Part shown: piece by piece, positions 1 to 8,800 of the stretch | Layout: each line of letters opens with the position of its first letter | How positions within the stretch are numbered: the first letter of the stretch is position 1 | DNA from: Candidatus Poribacteria bacterium | GTDB taxonomy: Bacteria; Poribacteria; WGA-4E; WGA-3G | Direction: 5' to 3' | NCBI GenBank assembly: GCA_028820845.1 | Contig: JAPPII010000013.1 | Span: 91,489 to 155,488 of the forward strand | Length of the DNA stretch: 64,000 nt | Program-made: the position numbers and the translations under genes | The notes under the pieces: generated by a model | What the model saw: only the letters and a program-made list of their open reading frames with translations | What the model was told of the DNA's origin: nothing | Database searches by the model: none

Positions 1-1
1 A

Positions 2-1696
2 GTCATCGCGCACTATCCAGATGGAACCACACGAGATGTCACCCGTGAGGCGAAATTCACAAGTAGCGTCAACGAAGTGGCAAACGTCACGGACAAGGGT
101 GTGGTAACCGCGGAACGTCGCGGTGAAACTGCTATCCTGACTCGGTATGAGGGTGCCTATAGCACAAACAATATCATCGTGATGGGCGACCGGAGGGGCT
201 ACAAGTGGGTTGAAACCCCAGAGTATAATTACATTGATACGCACGTTCACAATAAACTAAAGCGGATGAAGGTTCTACCTTCTGAACTTTGTACGGATGA
301 GGAATTTGTGCGGCGTATCTATTTCGATTTAACAGGTATTCCGCCCACCCCGAAGCAGGTTCGGGGTTTCCTGACTGACAAAACACCATCAAAGGTAAAA
401 CGGGAGCAGCTCATTGATGCCCTTGTTGAGACCTCAGAGTTTGTTGATCACTGGACCCATAAATGGGGCGATCTGTTACAGTCTAACCGTAAATTCCTCG
501 GTGAACGTGGGGTCTGGCTCTTCCAACAGTGGATTCATCAAGCGATCGCCGAGAATCGTCCCTACGACGAGTTTGTGCGAGATCTGATTACCGCAACGGG
601 TAGTACCTACACGAATCCTGCAGCGAGTTATTTCCGTGTCTCTCGTGAATACACCGCTGCAGTGGAAAATACAACGCAGCTTTTCTTGGGTGTTCGATTC
701 TCGTGTAACAAATGTCACGACCATCCGTTTGAAAAATGGACGCAAAATCAATACTACGAATTCGGCGCATTCTTCGCGGATGTCAGGGTCAAACCGGGGC
801 AGCTTCCCGGCGATGAAGTCGTCTATGCCAATTACACCACGGAACCGGTGAAGCACCCCCGAACCTTAGCGGTCGTTGAGCCGTCAGTTCCGTTCGGGGA
901 AGTTGCCGCAAAAACTGATGATAAACGTCAGATGCTCGCGGCGTGGCTCACCTCTGAAGACAATCCGATGTTTGCTCGCGCAGGCGCGAATCGGATCTGG
1001 AGCTACTTCATGGGACGTGGGATTATTGAACCTGTGGACGATATTCGCACAAGTAATCCACCCACTAACCCTGAGTTGCTTGATGCGTTGACGAAGGATT
1101 TCGTGGACAGCGGATTTGACATGAAGCACATCATGAAAACAATCACACGTTCTCGCACCTATCAGCAGAGCATCAAAACAAACGAGTGGAACAAGGCTGA
1201 CACAATTAACTTTTCGCACGCCGTTGCCAGACGTTTGACGGCAGAGCAGCTACTTGATGCTATCGGGGTCGCAACAGGAAGCCGACCGCGGTTTGAAGAG
1301 GTACCGAAAAACTTCCGAGCCGTACAGTTACCAGACAGCAAGGTCAAAGATGATGGATTTTTGAAGTTGTTTGGTAGACCTGAACGCGAAACTTCCTGTG
1401 AATGTGAACGCACCACTGAGGTTAGCCTCGCACACGCAATGAATCTCATTAATGGACCAACGGTTGCGGAAGCACTCATTGATCCAGAAGGACGTATCGC
1501 ACAACTTATCAAAACGAATCAAGACGACCGGGCTCTCGTTGAAGAACTTTATCTCGCAACGCTTTCTCGGTTACCAGAGAAGAACGAATATGCAGTAGCG
1601 ATTGAACATCTCGCGAACGCCGAATCGAAAGAGGAAGGCGCGCAAGACCTGTTATGGGCGTTGATTAACAGTCCCGCCTTCCTATTCAATCGCTAA
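2..1696 (+). CDS. DUF1549/DUF1553 domain protein, 5'-truncated by the window edge
   Basis: The reading frame is already open at base 2, so the true start lies upstream; the GTG at 77 is only an internal codon. The first ~55 residues look like the end of a bacterial Ig-like (BIG2) domain. Then comes a DUF1549-type region with a CNKCH heme-c-like motif (nt ~710) followed by DHPFEKWT, and a DUF1553-type C-terminal half. Such proteins are usually secreted and paired with a DUF1501 protein, as here. Their role is not established; polymer or sugar metabolism on the cell surface is often suggested. The stop is followed at once by a heptamer repeat element. Family assignment is firm, function is not. 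Confidence 0.88.
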   Translation, partial: VIAHYPDGTTRDVTREAKFTSSVNEVANVTDKGVVTAERRGETAILTRYEGAYSTNNIIVMGDRRGYKWVETPEYNYIDTHVHNKLKRMKVLPSELCTDEEFVRRIYFDLTGIPPTPKQVRGFLTDKTPSKVKREQLIDALVETSEFVDHWTHKWGDLLQSNRKFLGERGVWLFQQWIHQAIAENRPYDEFVRDLITATGSTYTNPAASYFRVSREYTAAVENTTQLFLGVRFSCNKCHDHPFEKWTQNQYYEFGAFFADVRVKPGQLPGDEVVYANYTTEPVKHPRTLAVVEPSVPFGEVAAKTDDKRQMLAAWLTSEDNPMFARAGANRIWSYFMGRGIIEPVDDIRTSNPPTNPELLDALTKDFVDSGFDMKHIMKTITRSRTYQQSIKTNEWNKADTINFSHAVARRLTAEQLLDAIGVATGSRPRFEEVPKNFRAVQLPDSKVKDDGFLKLFGRPERETSCECERTTEVSLAHAMNLINGPTVAEALIDPEGRIAQLIKTNQDDRALVEELYLATLSRLPEKNEYAVAIEHLANAESKEEGAQDLLWALINSPAFLFNR

Positions 1697-1772
1697 ATAG
1701 CCATAGCCGTTAGCCGTTGGCTGTCAGCCGGAAGATTGGCTGACCGCTGACCGCTGATTGCTGATAGCCATT
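1697..1772. repeat. Heptamer-built intergenic element, copy 1
   Basis: Left arm of four 7-base units (ATAGCCA, TAGCCGT twice, TGGCTGT) and a right arm of five (GGCTGAC, CGCTGAC, CGCTGAT, TGCTGAT, AGCCATT), roughly inverted to each other. It fills the gap between two genes of the same operon and ends just before the ribosome binding site of the next gene. Confidence 0.8.
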
Positions 1773-1790
1773 AAACGGAGGAAACAATAG

Positions 1791-3236
1791 ATGTTATCGT
1801 TACCACAACTACCCGGACGCTTATGTGACGGGTTTTCACGGCGTGAATTTTTGCGGGTCGGTGGTGCGGCGATGCTCGGCATTAGTCTGCCACAGGTATT
1901 GTCACTCCAAGCAAAAGCCAATACGACAGTCGATCCCGCTAAGCCGCTCAACGGGTGGGGGAAAGCAAACTCGGTGATTCTTCTCTTTTTGCAAGGCGGT
2001 CCCAGCCACCTTGACATCTGGGATCCAAAACCCGAAGCACCCTCGAACATTCGCGGTGAATTCAATCCGATTCCGACCAACGTACCGGGGATTCAGTTGT
2101 CAGAGACAATGCCGCGTTTGGCGCAGCAGATGGATAAGGCTTGTCTGATCCGTTCCGTGAGTTACACACCCGCGGGACTTTTCAACCACACCGCTGCGAT
2201 GTATCAGATGGTAACCGGTGAAACGCCGGATAAAGTCGCGCCTTCAGGGCAGCTCGATCCACCGTCGCCAGCCGACCATCCTAATGCTGCATCGCATATC
2301 GCTAATTACCGTCCACCCGATGAACCGATGCTCGCGGCAGTCCAACTCCCGCGTCCGATGCAGGAGAGTAATATCATCGGCAAAGGTGGAAACGCTGGAT
2401 TCCTCGGTAGGGCGTACGATCCGTATTTCCTTTTTCAAGACCCGAATGAAGAAATTAATCTCGACGATTTGAGTCTACGGCCAGAGGTGCCACCCGTGCG
2501 TCTGAAACGCCGGAAAGACCTCCTTGAGACGATTAACGCAGGGATGCCCGAAATTGATAAGGTCGCTGATTCCTACGCTTTGAATGAGTATTATGAAAAG
2601 GCGTACAACCTCATCTTGTCGCAGCGGGCACGCAATGCTTTCGATCTATCTCAAGAACCCGATGAGGTACGAGATAAGTACGGTAGACACACATTCGGAC
2701 AGAGCGCACTCCTTGCACGCCGTTTGGTGGAAGCAGGCACCCGTTTCGTACAGGTGAACTGGCCCTCTGTTGCTAACGGTGATCCGAATACGACAGCCTG
2801 GGATACGCACGCAACCAACTTCGGTCCATTGAAGAACCTTCACTGTCCAAAGTTAGACAGCGCAGTATCTTCACTGCTGGAGGACCTACATCAACGCGGT
2901 ATGTTAGAGGACACACTCGTCTTAGCGATTGGTGAGTTCGGACGTTCGCCGCGGATGGGGATTAGCACCTCCGGTAATAGCAACGCACCTGATGGACGCG
3001 ACCACTGGCCCTATTGCTACACAGGCTTGATCGCTGGCGCAGGGGTCCAAGGTGGCCAGGTTTACGGGAAATCCGATGCAACGGGTTCGACACCGCTTGA
3101 AAATCCTGTACATCCACGCGACATCCTTGCCACAGTCTATCATACACTCGGTATCGACCCGCACACTATCGTCTATAACCATTTGGATCAGCCACGCGAG
3201 TTGGTGAAAGGCGAACCGATTGCGGGGATATTCTAA
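1791..3236 (+). CDS. DUF1501 family secreted protein
   Basis: 481 residues. The ATG at 1791 follows a GGAGG at 1777-1781. The N-terminus has a twin-arginine-like signal (SRREFLRVGGAAMLG, residues ~14-30), suggesting export in folded form. The body matches DUF1501, an alkaline-phosphatase/sulfatase-fold family: a GGPSHLDIWDPK motif near residue 70, a WDTHATNF segment near residue 340, and a late GEFGRSPR...GRDHWP region. Families of this type sit next to DUF1549/DUF1553 genes, as here. The two products probably act together at the cell surface, but no substrate is known. Confidence 0.9.
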   Translation: MLSLPQLPGRLCDGFSRREFLRVGGAAMLGISLPQVLSLQAKANTTVDPAKPLNGWGKANSVILLFLQGGPSHLDIWDPKPEAPSNIRGEFNPIPTNVPGIQLSETMPRLAQQMDKACLIRSVSYTPAGLFNHTAAMYQMVTGETPDKVAPSGQLDPPSPADHPNAASHIANYRPPDEPMLAAVQLPRPMQESNIIGKGGNAGFLGRAYDPYFLFQDPNEEINLDDLSLRPEVPPVRLKRRKDLLETINAGMPEIDKVADSYALNEYYEKAYNLILSQRARNAFDLSQEPDEVRDKYGRHTFGQSALLARRLVEAGTRFVQVNWPSVANGDPNTTAWDTHATNFGPLKNLHCPKLDSAVSSLLEDLHQRGMLEDTLVLAIGEFGRSPRMGISTSGNSNAPDGRDHWPYCYTGLIAGAGVQGGQVYGKSDATGSTPLENPVHPRDILATVYHTLGIDPHTIVYNHLDQPRELVKGEPIAGIF

Positions 3237-3238
3237 AT

Positions 3239-3370
3239 AGTTGTCGGTTGTCAGTTATCGGTTGTCAGTTAAGAAGTTTCCGTGTAAAAATTCATCTATC
3301 TTGGGGATATTCCAAGTTAGAGAAGATTGTTACAAATCGGTTCTTGGCTGACTACTGATAACTGACAACT
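3239..3370. repeat. Heptamer-built intergenic element, copy 2
   Basis: Left arm AGTTGTC, GGTTGTC, AGTTATC, GGTTGTC at 3239-3266. Right arm GGCTGAC, TACTGAT, AACTGAC at 3346-3366, which is roughly the reverse complement. About 75 bases of non-repeated core separate the arms. It lies between two co-directional genes. Confidence 0.78.
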
Positions 3371-3390
3371 TTAATTTGGGGTGATTGACA

Positions 3391-5976
3391 ATGTCTAACA
3401 TGTTATTTCGGCAGAAGAGACGGGTTAAATCGCCGCATTCTCCGCTCCTAACGAAACGGTCTTTTCTCGTCCTATCGGTCTTCCTCCTAACGATTAGCAT
3501 CGCTTATGCGCAAGTACAACCGACCTTAACGGGTGTCTTCCCGCAGGGCGGTCAACAGGGACGCAGCGTAGAAGTCACGATCACAGGCACAAATCTTGGC
3601 AAAGCAACAGCGGTGTGGTTTAGTGGTAACGGTATCACTGCGGAGATTAAAGAGAAAACAGGACAGGCTGCTGTCCTTTTCAATGGTGCTGGTGTTTCTG
3701 GACGTGTGCCTACCGATGCGCAGTTGGTAGCATCCTTGATAATTTCCTCCGATGCCCCGTTGGGCATACAACAGATACGCGTCGTTACGCCTTATGGTGT
3801 CTCTAACGCCGGAAGCTTTGTCGTTGGAAACCTACGGGAAATCGTTGAAGAGGAATCGGGGAGTTTTTCCTTGGGTGTTTCCCCAGAAGCCTCTCCTGCG
3901 ATGGAAACCAACTGGATCGCGCTGCCGGTCACTGTAAATGGCACAATCGCGTCAATTGACGATGAAGATAGTTTTACCTTTGAAGTGAAAAAGGGGACGC
4001 GGCTGATCTGTGAGGTAACGGCACAGCGGATAGGTTCACTCTTGGATTCATACCTCGTACTTCGAGATGCTAATGGGACTAAGGTCGCCGACAGTGGACT
4101 TGGCGACGGCTTAGACTCTGTCTTGGATTATACTGTCCTTGAAACAGGGAAGTACGCGCTCCACATTCGGGATATTCGTTACAAAGGTGGAAAGGGGTAT
4201 GGCTATCGACTGAGCATCGGTGAGTTACCGTATCTGGAAACAATTTTCCCGCTCGGTGGACGCCGCGGCACTGAGAATGCGATCGCCGTCACGGGCGCGA
4301 ATCTTGAAATGGTCGAGTCTATACAGATCTCAATAGGTGCTGAGACGCCGGCAGGCGAACAGTCTTTGCGGGTTCAGACTCCCTCTGGATTGGCAACCAA
4401 CGCCCGACCCTTTGCTATCGGAAATTGGGCGGAGTTGGTGGAGATTGAACCGAATAATTCACTCGGAAATGCGACTGCTGTTACGACCCCGATAACGCTG
4501 AATGGAAAAATTGACAAATCTGGTGATATTGATTGGTTTTCATTTGAGATTGAGAAACCGCAACTTCTCGTTTTCGAGGTAGAGGCACTGAAACTTTCAT
4601 CAAAACTTGATGCACTGCTTACACTCTACGGACCTGGAAAACCCATGAATGCCTCGGAAGATATGGCATGGCGTGACGATAAAGAACAGGTCTTAATGGT
4701 GAACGATGATGCCACTACTGGTGCCGATGCCCGTATCGACTGGAATTTTGAGAAATCGGGAGAATATTCTGTTGCCATTCGAGACCTGAATAATCAAGGT
4801 GGTGAGACCTACCCCTATCGCTTGCACATTCGTCCACTGGAACCCGACTGTGAACTCAAAGTAGTTGTGCTTGACAATCGGAACATTCCTTCTCCTATGG
4901 ATAATCCGCGGGTCAATAGAGGGAGTAGTGTCACAATGCAGGTTGACGTTGTTCGCCTTGACCGATTTACGGGTCCAATCCGTCTACTTTGTCCAGATCT
5001 GCCGAAAACGTTTGATGTGAGTCCCACTATTATTGGAATGGGTCAAAACAGAGCAATGCTCACGATAACGGCTCCCTGGGATGCCTCTCTTGGGCTGATG
5101 CCGATCTCCATCGTTGGCGTTTATGCCGTGGGTAATCGCCAGATAGAACGTATTGCGACTCCGTCTCCAATCCTTCTCACCGTGATGGATGCGCCAGAGT
5201 TTACACTGACACTCGCAGAGATCGGTTTAAGTGCCATCCACAACAAAACGGCTGAGCTCCACGTGACAGCGAACCGACGTGACGACTTCGTCGGTCCCAT
5301 TACACTATCGGTATCGGGACTTCCGAATCGTGTTTCTGTACTGCCTGATCCCGTTTCCAAAAAACCTATTACGCTTGCTGAAGGTGAAACAGAAGCAACA
5401 CTTACGGTGAAAGCAGGGACTTTTGAACGAAGAGAAGAGTTTTCTGTCTTACCGAGACCCGGCACGAATTACATTTCGGTTACTGGAACAGCGACTGTTA
5501 ATGGCGAGGCGGTGAAACAGTCAACACCTGCTATTCCTTTGACAATCGTGGAGGCACCGTTCATTGTAACGGTTGACCCCTTACGCTTTAGCATTGTCTT
5601 TCCGGCAAAAGCAACAGATAATACAGCAACAGTGCAAGATAGTGGAACCGTCGCCATCGCAGCGAACCTGACAGCGGATACCGAAGCGACCGAAAGTGAA
5701 ATACCGCTTACAAAGGAAGCGATATTGACGTTAGCAATCGTCCGACAGGGCGGATTTACAGATGAACTCACGCTGACACCGATCGATGTCCCGGAAGGCT
5801 TCACGACGGAAGCGGCGACCATCCCATCGGACGAAACCGAAGTCAAGGTCCCGCTAAAGGCACTTAGCTCTTTGAAGGCGGATACCTATGAGTTCAAGTT
5901 CCGGGGTACTGCAACGATTAACGACAAAGCCTTTATACAGGATAGTCCAGTTCTTAAGGTGAAGATTATCCACTAA
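3391..5976 (+). CDS. Secreted protein with IPT/TIG-like and PPC domains
   Basis: 861 residues from the ATG at 3391, chosen over the TTG at 3385 because GGGGTG at 3378-3383 is well spaced. A signal peptide (hydrophobic core near residues 28-42, ending ...SIAYAQ) is preceded by a basic stretch. After it comes an IPT/TIG-like domain (QPTLTGVFPQGGQQG), a first PPC domain (DEDSFTFEV...YRLSIG), a second TIG-like segment, a second PPC domain (GDIDWFSFEI...YRLHI), and then several beta-rich Ig-like domains to the end. These modules are typical of exported binding or adhesion proteins. It ends the operon with the DUF1549 and DUF1501 genes and is probably a surface partner of them. Confidence 0.82.
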   Translation: MSNMLFRQKRRVKSPHSPLLTKRSFLVLSVFLLTISIAYAQVQPTLTGVFPQGGQQGRSVEVTITGTNLGKATAVWFSGNGITAEIKEKTGQAAVLFNGAGVSGRVPTDAQLVASLIISSDAPLGIQQIRVVTPYGVSNAGSFVVGNLREIVEEESGSFSLGVSPEASPAMETNWIALPVTVNGTIASIDDEDSFTFEVKKGTRLICEVTAQRIGSLLDSYLVLRDANGTKVADSGLGDGLDSVLDYTVLETGKYALHIRDIRYKGGKGYGYRLSIGELPYLETIFPLGGRRGTENAIAVTGANLEMVESIQISIGAETPAGEQSLRVQTPSGLATNARPFAIGNWAELVEIEPNNSLGNATAVTTPITLNGKIDKSGDIDWFSFEIEKPQLLVFEVEALKLSSKLDALLTLYGPGKPMNASEDMAWRDDKEQVLMVNDDATTGADARIDWNFEKSGEYSVAIRDLNNQGGETYPYRLHIRPLEPDCELKVVVLDNRNIPSPMDNPRVNRGSSVTMQVDVVRLDRFTGPIRLLCPDLPKTFDVSPTIIGMGQNRAMLTITAPWDASLGLMPISIVGVYAVGNRQIERIATPSPILLTVMDAPEFTLTLAEIGLSAIHNKTAELHVTANRRDDFVGPITLSVSGLPNRVSVLPDPVSKKPITLAEGETEATLTVKAGTFERREEFSVLPRPGTNYISVTGTATVNGEAVKQSTPAIPLTIVEAPFIVTVDPLRFSIVFPAKATDNTATVQDSGTVAIAANLTADTEATESEIPLTKEAILTLAIVRQGGFTDELTLTPIDVPEGFTTEAATIPSDETEVKVPLKALSSLKADTYEFKFRGTATINDKAFIQDSPVLKVKIIH

Positions 5977-6017
5977 TCGTTTCTTGGGCTTCGGTCTCAA
6001 TCATAGTATGAAAATAA

Positions 6018-6049
6018 TATACGGACGGGTTCTTGCATCCGTCCGTATA
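6018..6049. terminator. Strong hairpin between convergent genes
   Basis: Perfect 11-bp stem (TATACGGACGG at 6018-6028 with its complement at 6039-6049) and a 10-base loop. On the - strand it is followed by a U-rich run (from AAAATAAT at 6011-6018), so it fits a terminator for the leftward LamG gene. On the + strand the T-run is weaker. A bidirectional terminator is the likely role. Confidence 0.75.
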
Positions 6050-6085
6050 CTTGTTAAAAACCTTTTCTTTTACCGTTGCACCTAC

Positions 6086-6868
6086 CTATTTCGTCCGTCC
6101 TGACTTAATTTCTCCCCAAATCGTTCCGAGTTTACCCACTGCTTCAACAGCAAGCGCAGCTTCTAATCCGTTTTCCATGAGTGAGAGAATGTCATCTTCT
6201 TCCAGTGCGACATCAAAGAGTAGCATCTCGTCGAACAAACCTTCCCACTCTCTGCCGCCGCCGTCCCATGAACCGATACGTCCGGGTCCAAATTCTCCCG
6301 GCAAGGGTCCCCATTTATCGTCCACATCGAGTTCGCCATCGAAGTAGACGCGAACCGATTCATCGTTGCTGCTGTAGGCAACTGCGAGATGGATCCATGT
6401 GTTCAAGATACCCTTGTCTGCTATGAAATCTGAACCGTCCCAACCCGGATGGCGCACAGGGTTGTTAGAGTGAATTGCCATCTCCATCTTGTTGTCTGGA
6501 CGAAATTGGTAATGGACGTATCCAGCTGTCCAACCGTTCCGGTTAAAGAAGCATCTCCATTGTCCGACGCGTCCTGTTGCATTAAACCATTTCATGAGCG
6601 TAAAGTCATCAAGCGGTCCAATCTCTGGAACCGTCACCCAAGCGTCTTTACCATTGAGTTCAATAGCGTTGCCAAATTTACCCTTTGCCCATTTAGCACC
6701 CCCGACGAGGTCGCCATCATTTTCATTGTCAGACGAATCTTTGGCGACTTTCCCACCTGTTTCATCAAACAACCACGCACCGACAATAGTCCCCGGATCG
6801 ATTTCAGCGTTGCCGAAGTGCGCGAACATGAGACCTATAGTGATTAAACTGATTGTGAAGCGAACCAT
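6086..6868 (-). CDS. LamG (concanavalin A-like) domain secreted protein
   Basis: 260 residues; the start is supported by AAAGGAG upstream. A signal peptide (MVRFTISLITIGLMFAHFGNA) is followed by a LamG/jellyroll domain: AWLFDE near residue 32, DSSDNENDGDL, FTLMKWFN, WIHLAVAY, VRVYFDGEL, GRIGSWDGG and a LFDEMLLFD motif at the end. These domains bind carbohydrate or protein ligands outside the cell. The C-terminal tail ends GKLGTIWGEIK, a motif shared with two other secreted proteins of this window. It is a single gene converging on the PPC gene. It resembles the protein at 46154-46966. Confidence 0.85.
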   Translation of the reverse strand: MVRFTISLITIGLMFAHFGNAEIDPGTIVGAWLFDETGGKVAKDSSDNENDGDLVGGAKWAKGKFGNAIELNGKDAWVTVPEIGPLDDFTLMKWFNATGRVGQWRCFFNRNGWTAGYVHYQFRPDNKMEMAIHSNNPVRHPGWDGSDFIADKGILNTWIHLAVAYSSNDESVRVYFDGELDVDDKWGPLPGEFGPGRIGSWDGGGREWEGLFDEMLLFDVALEEDDILSLMENGLEAALAVEAVGKLGTIWGEIKSGRTK

Positions 6869-6928
6869 TGTTATTCTCCTTTGTTCATCAGCATTAACTT
6901 CTCGAAACTAAAGATCTTTCGGAGGTAG

Positions 6929-6957
6929 ATTGTAGCATAGATCTTTGAGAAATGAAA
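6929..6957 (-). promoter_or_regulatory. Possible extended -10 promoter for the LamG gene
   Basis: On the - strand TGCTACAAT gives a TG-extended -10 (TACAAT at 6934-6929). The -35 region is weak (TTTCAT with 17-base spacing). Distance to the start codon is about 60 bases. Low confidence because of the poor -35. Confidence 0.35.
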
Positions 6958-7033
6958 TAGAATTTTAGAGCTTACGCAGTGCTATTCAATTCTCTCAAAA
7001 TGCCCTAAATCACTGAAAGGTTGTTGCTTGCCA

Positions 7034-7079
7034 AAATCCAGAAATCCGCGTCATCTGTGATAATCTGCGATTTAGACAA
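7034..7079. repeat. Possible dispersed intergenic repeat
   Basis: An internally repetitive stretch with the units AATCCAGA, AATCCGCG, TCATCTGTGA and TAATCTGCGAT. The composition resembles repeats dispersed in gene-poor spots of many large genomes. Only one copy is seen in this window, so this rests on the internal repetition alone. Confidence 0.35.
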
Positions 7080-7119
7080 CTGAAAAACTAAATGACCCTA
7101 ATAAAAAATTAAAAAACGG

Positions 7120-7148
7120 TTGACAAACTTCTGAAAGCATGTTATAAT
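7120..7148 (+). promoter_or_regulatory. Consensus sigma70-type promoter P1 of the respiratory cluster
   Basis: TTGACA at 7120-7125 and TATAAT at 7143-7148, both perfect consensus with 17 bases between. Transcription would begin near 7155, leaving a leader of about 210 bases before the Rieske gene at 7368. Confidence 0.8.
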
Positions 7149-7271
7149 TATTAACGCTCAAAATGCAAGATTACTTGAAGTAGACTTTCCGCTTTTTTAA
7201 TCGGACTCATCTGGAATCAGTAAATATATCTTGCCCGTAATCGGCGGGCTTTCAAACGCGAAAAGATTTTG

Positions 7272-7300
7272 GTGACATTTGTTCGCAGTTAGGGTATAAT
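7272..7300 (+). promoter_or_regulatory. Second promoter P2 of the respiratory cluster
   Basis: GTGACA at 7272-7277 and TATAAT at 7295-7300 with a 17-base spacer. The start would be near 7307, giving a leader of about 60 bases. Together with P1 this makes a tandem promoter arrangement in front of the Rieske/cytochrome b genes. Confidence 0.65.
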
Positions 7301-7367
7301 ATAGGTAGTTTACCTTTAATTCATAGTGTTGATGCTTAGGTATCTGTCTACAAAATCGGGGGTGTAA

Positions 7368-7856
7368 GTGGTATCTCGACGTAAATTTTTCAAATTTCTG
7401 GGTTGGGGGAATTTCGTTGCAGCATTAGGATTAACTTTCGGACCCGGATTGGTTCGGTATCTGTATCCACGTGTGCTGTTTGAGCCGTCCTCTATTTTTA
7501 AAGCAGGATTCCCCGCGGAATATCCACCGGGCAGCGTTAGCGAAAAGTTCAAAAAAGAACCGTTCGGTGTTTGGATTGTTCGGAAACAAGACGGCGAATT
7601 TTACGCGCTTTTAACGATTTGTACACACCTTGGGTGCACACCGCGATGGCTCGCGTCTGAGGACAAATTCAAGTGTCCATGTCACGGCAGCGGTTTCGAC
7701 CGAGAAGGTATTAACTATGAAGGTCCCGCACCACGGCCCCTTGAACGCGTTAAGATTACGTTGGCAGAGGACGGTCAGATTGAAATTGATAAGTCCGTGA
7801 AGTTTTTAGGTGAGAAGGAGCAGTGGACGGACCCAGGCTCCTTTTTGAAGGTCTGA
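7368..7856 (+). CDS. Rieske [2Fe-2S] protein of a quinol:cytochrome c reductase
   Basis: 162 residues from GTG 7368, with a GGGGG at 7358-7362 upstream. The N-terminus has basic residues then a hydrophobic segment (FLGWGNFVAALGLTFGPGLV), a membrane anchor or Tat-like signal. The cluster-binding motifs are complete: CTHLGC near residue 87 and CPCHGS near residue 104. The two Cys and two His ligands hold the high-potential cluster that takes electrons from quinol at the membrane surface. It is the first gene of a long cluster, with the cytochrome b pieces directly downstream, so it is the bc/b6f-like complex subunit rather than a dioxygenase ferredoxin. Confidence 0.93.
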   Translation: MVSRRKFFKFLGWGNFVAALGLTFGPGLVRYLYPRVLFEPSSIFKAGFPAEYPPGSVSEKFKKEPFGVWIVRKQDGEFYALLTICTHLGCTPRWLASEDKFKCPCHGSGFDREGINYEGPAPRPLERVKITLAEDGQIEIDKSVKFLGEKEQWTDPGSFLKV

Positions 7857-7941
7857 AGAAAGGAGAGCATTCGCGCCTGGCTCCGGTTAGGCAGAAAAAG
7901 CATTTCGGCGCGTCTGAGTGCCGAGGCTTGCGATAGAAAGT

Positions 7942-8712
7942 ATGAACGAAGAACGTAAAGGGCTAAAAGAGAAGATTACCAATTCCGATATTTGGCGCTC
8001 TATATTCCGCCACGGATATGAAGATACGGGGCGTCGTTACACCTTACAAATCCTCCAAAACGTCTGGTTGCATCTCCATCCTCCTCGGGTTTCTCGGCAC
8101 GCGCTGAATTTCCGCTTTACATGGTGTATGGGCGGCATCACTTTCCTGATGTTTCTGGTGACCGCCGTCACAGGCGTACTCCTCATGTTCTACTATCGTC
8201 CGACAGCTGAATATGCCTTCCGCGATGTACAGTACCTCGAATTTGATATCCCCTTCGGCATGCTGCTCCGCAACATGCACCGGTGGGCAGCCCACGGAAT
8301 GGTCATTTCAGTAATGCTACACATGTTCAGAGTCTTCTTAACAGGTTCCTATAAGAAACCGCGAGAATTCAATTGGGCAGTCGGGGTCATTTTATTACTC
8401 GTGACGTTCTTTCTGAGTTTCACAGGCTATCTGTTACCGTGGGATCAGTTGGCGTTTTGGGCTGTGACTGTCGGGACGAATATGGCACGCGCAACACCAG
8501 TGTTGGGACACGAAGGTCCCTTTGCGCCACAGGACATCACACAGTCAAATGATGTCCGATTTGCACTGCTGGCAGGAACAATCGTAGGCCCCTCAACGCT
8601 GTTAAGGTTCTATATTTTGCACTGCGTTGCGGTTCCACTGTTGGCGAGCGTCTTGATGGCTTTGCATTTCTGGCGGGTGCGTAAAGATGGCGGCATTTCC
8701 GGGCCGCTGTAA
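7942..8712 (+). CDS. Cytochrome b, N-terminal (b6-like) subunit
   Basis: 256 residues from ATG 7942; a GTG at 7918 is an alternative, and neither has a good ribosome binding site. It is a four-helix diheme membrane protein. The heme ligands are visible as His113/His127 (MHRWAAHGM...LH) and His227/His242 (ILHCVA...ALHFW), with the x13 and x14 spacing known for cytochrome b6. A PWDQLAFW motif follows helix C. It forms the quinol-oxidising core with the Rieske protein and the separate C-terminal half downstream. The split into two genes resembles b6f and some bacterial bc complexes. Confidence 0.92.
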   Translation: MNEERKGLKEKITNSDIWRSIFRHGYEDTGRRYTLQILQNVWLHLHPPRVSRHALNFRFTWCMGGITFLMFLVTAVTGVLLMFYYRPTAEYAFRDVQYLEFDIPFGMLLRNMHRWAAHGMVISVMLHMFRVFLTGSYKKPREFNWAVGVILLLVTFFLSFTGYLLPWDQLAFWAVTVGTNMARATPVLGHEGPFAPQDITQSNDVRFALLAGTIVGPSTLLRFYILHCVAVPLLASVLMALHFWRVRKDGGISGPL

Positions 8713-8800
8713 ACAGAGATTGTCGGAACCAATCTTTTGTGTGGGCGGAAGCAGTTTCTGTTAGCACGGGCAAGGAATCCAATCTTCAAAGGAGCAGAGT

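Larger units (their letters stand above)
6869..7119. other. Intergenic region left of the respiratory promoter
   Basis: No gene seen. It carries the leader of the leftward LamG gene, a possible dispersed repeat at 7034-7079, and the approach to the divergent promoter at 7120. The rest is AT-rich sequence without a clear feature. Confidence 0.6.
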
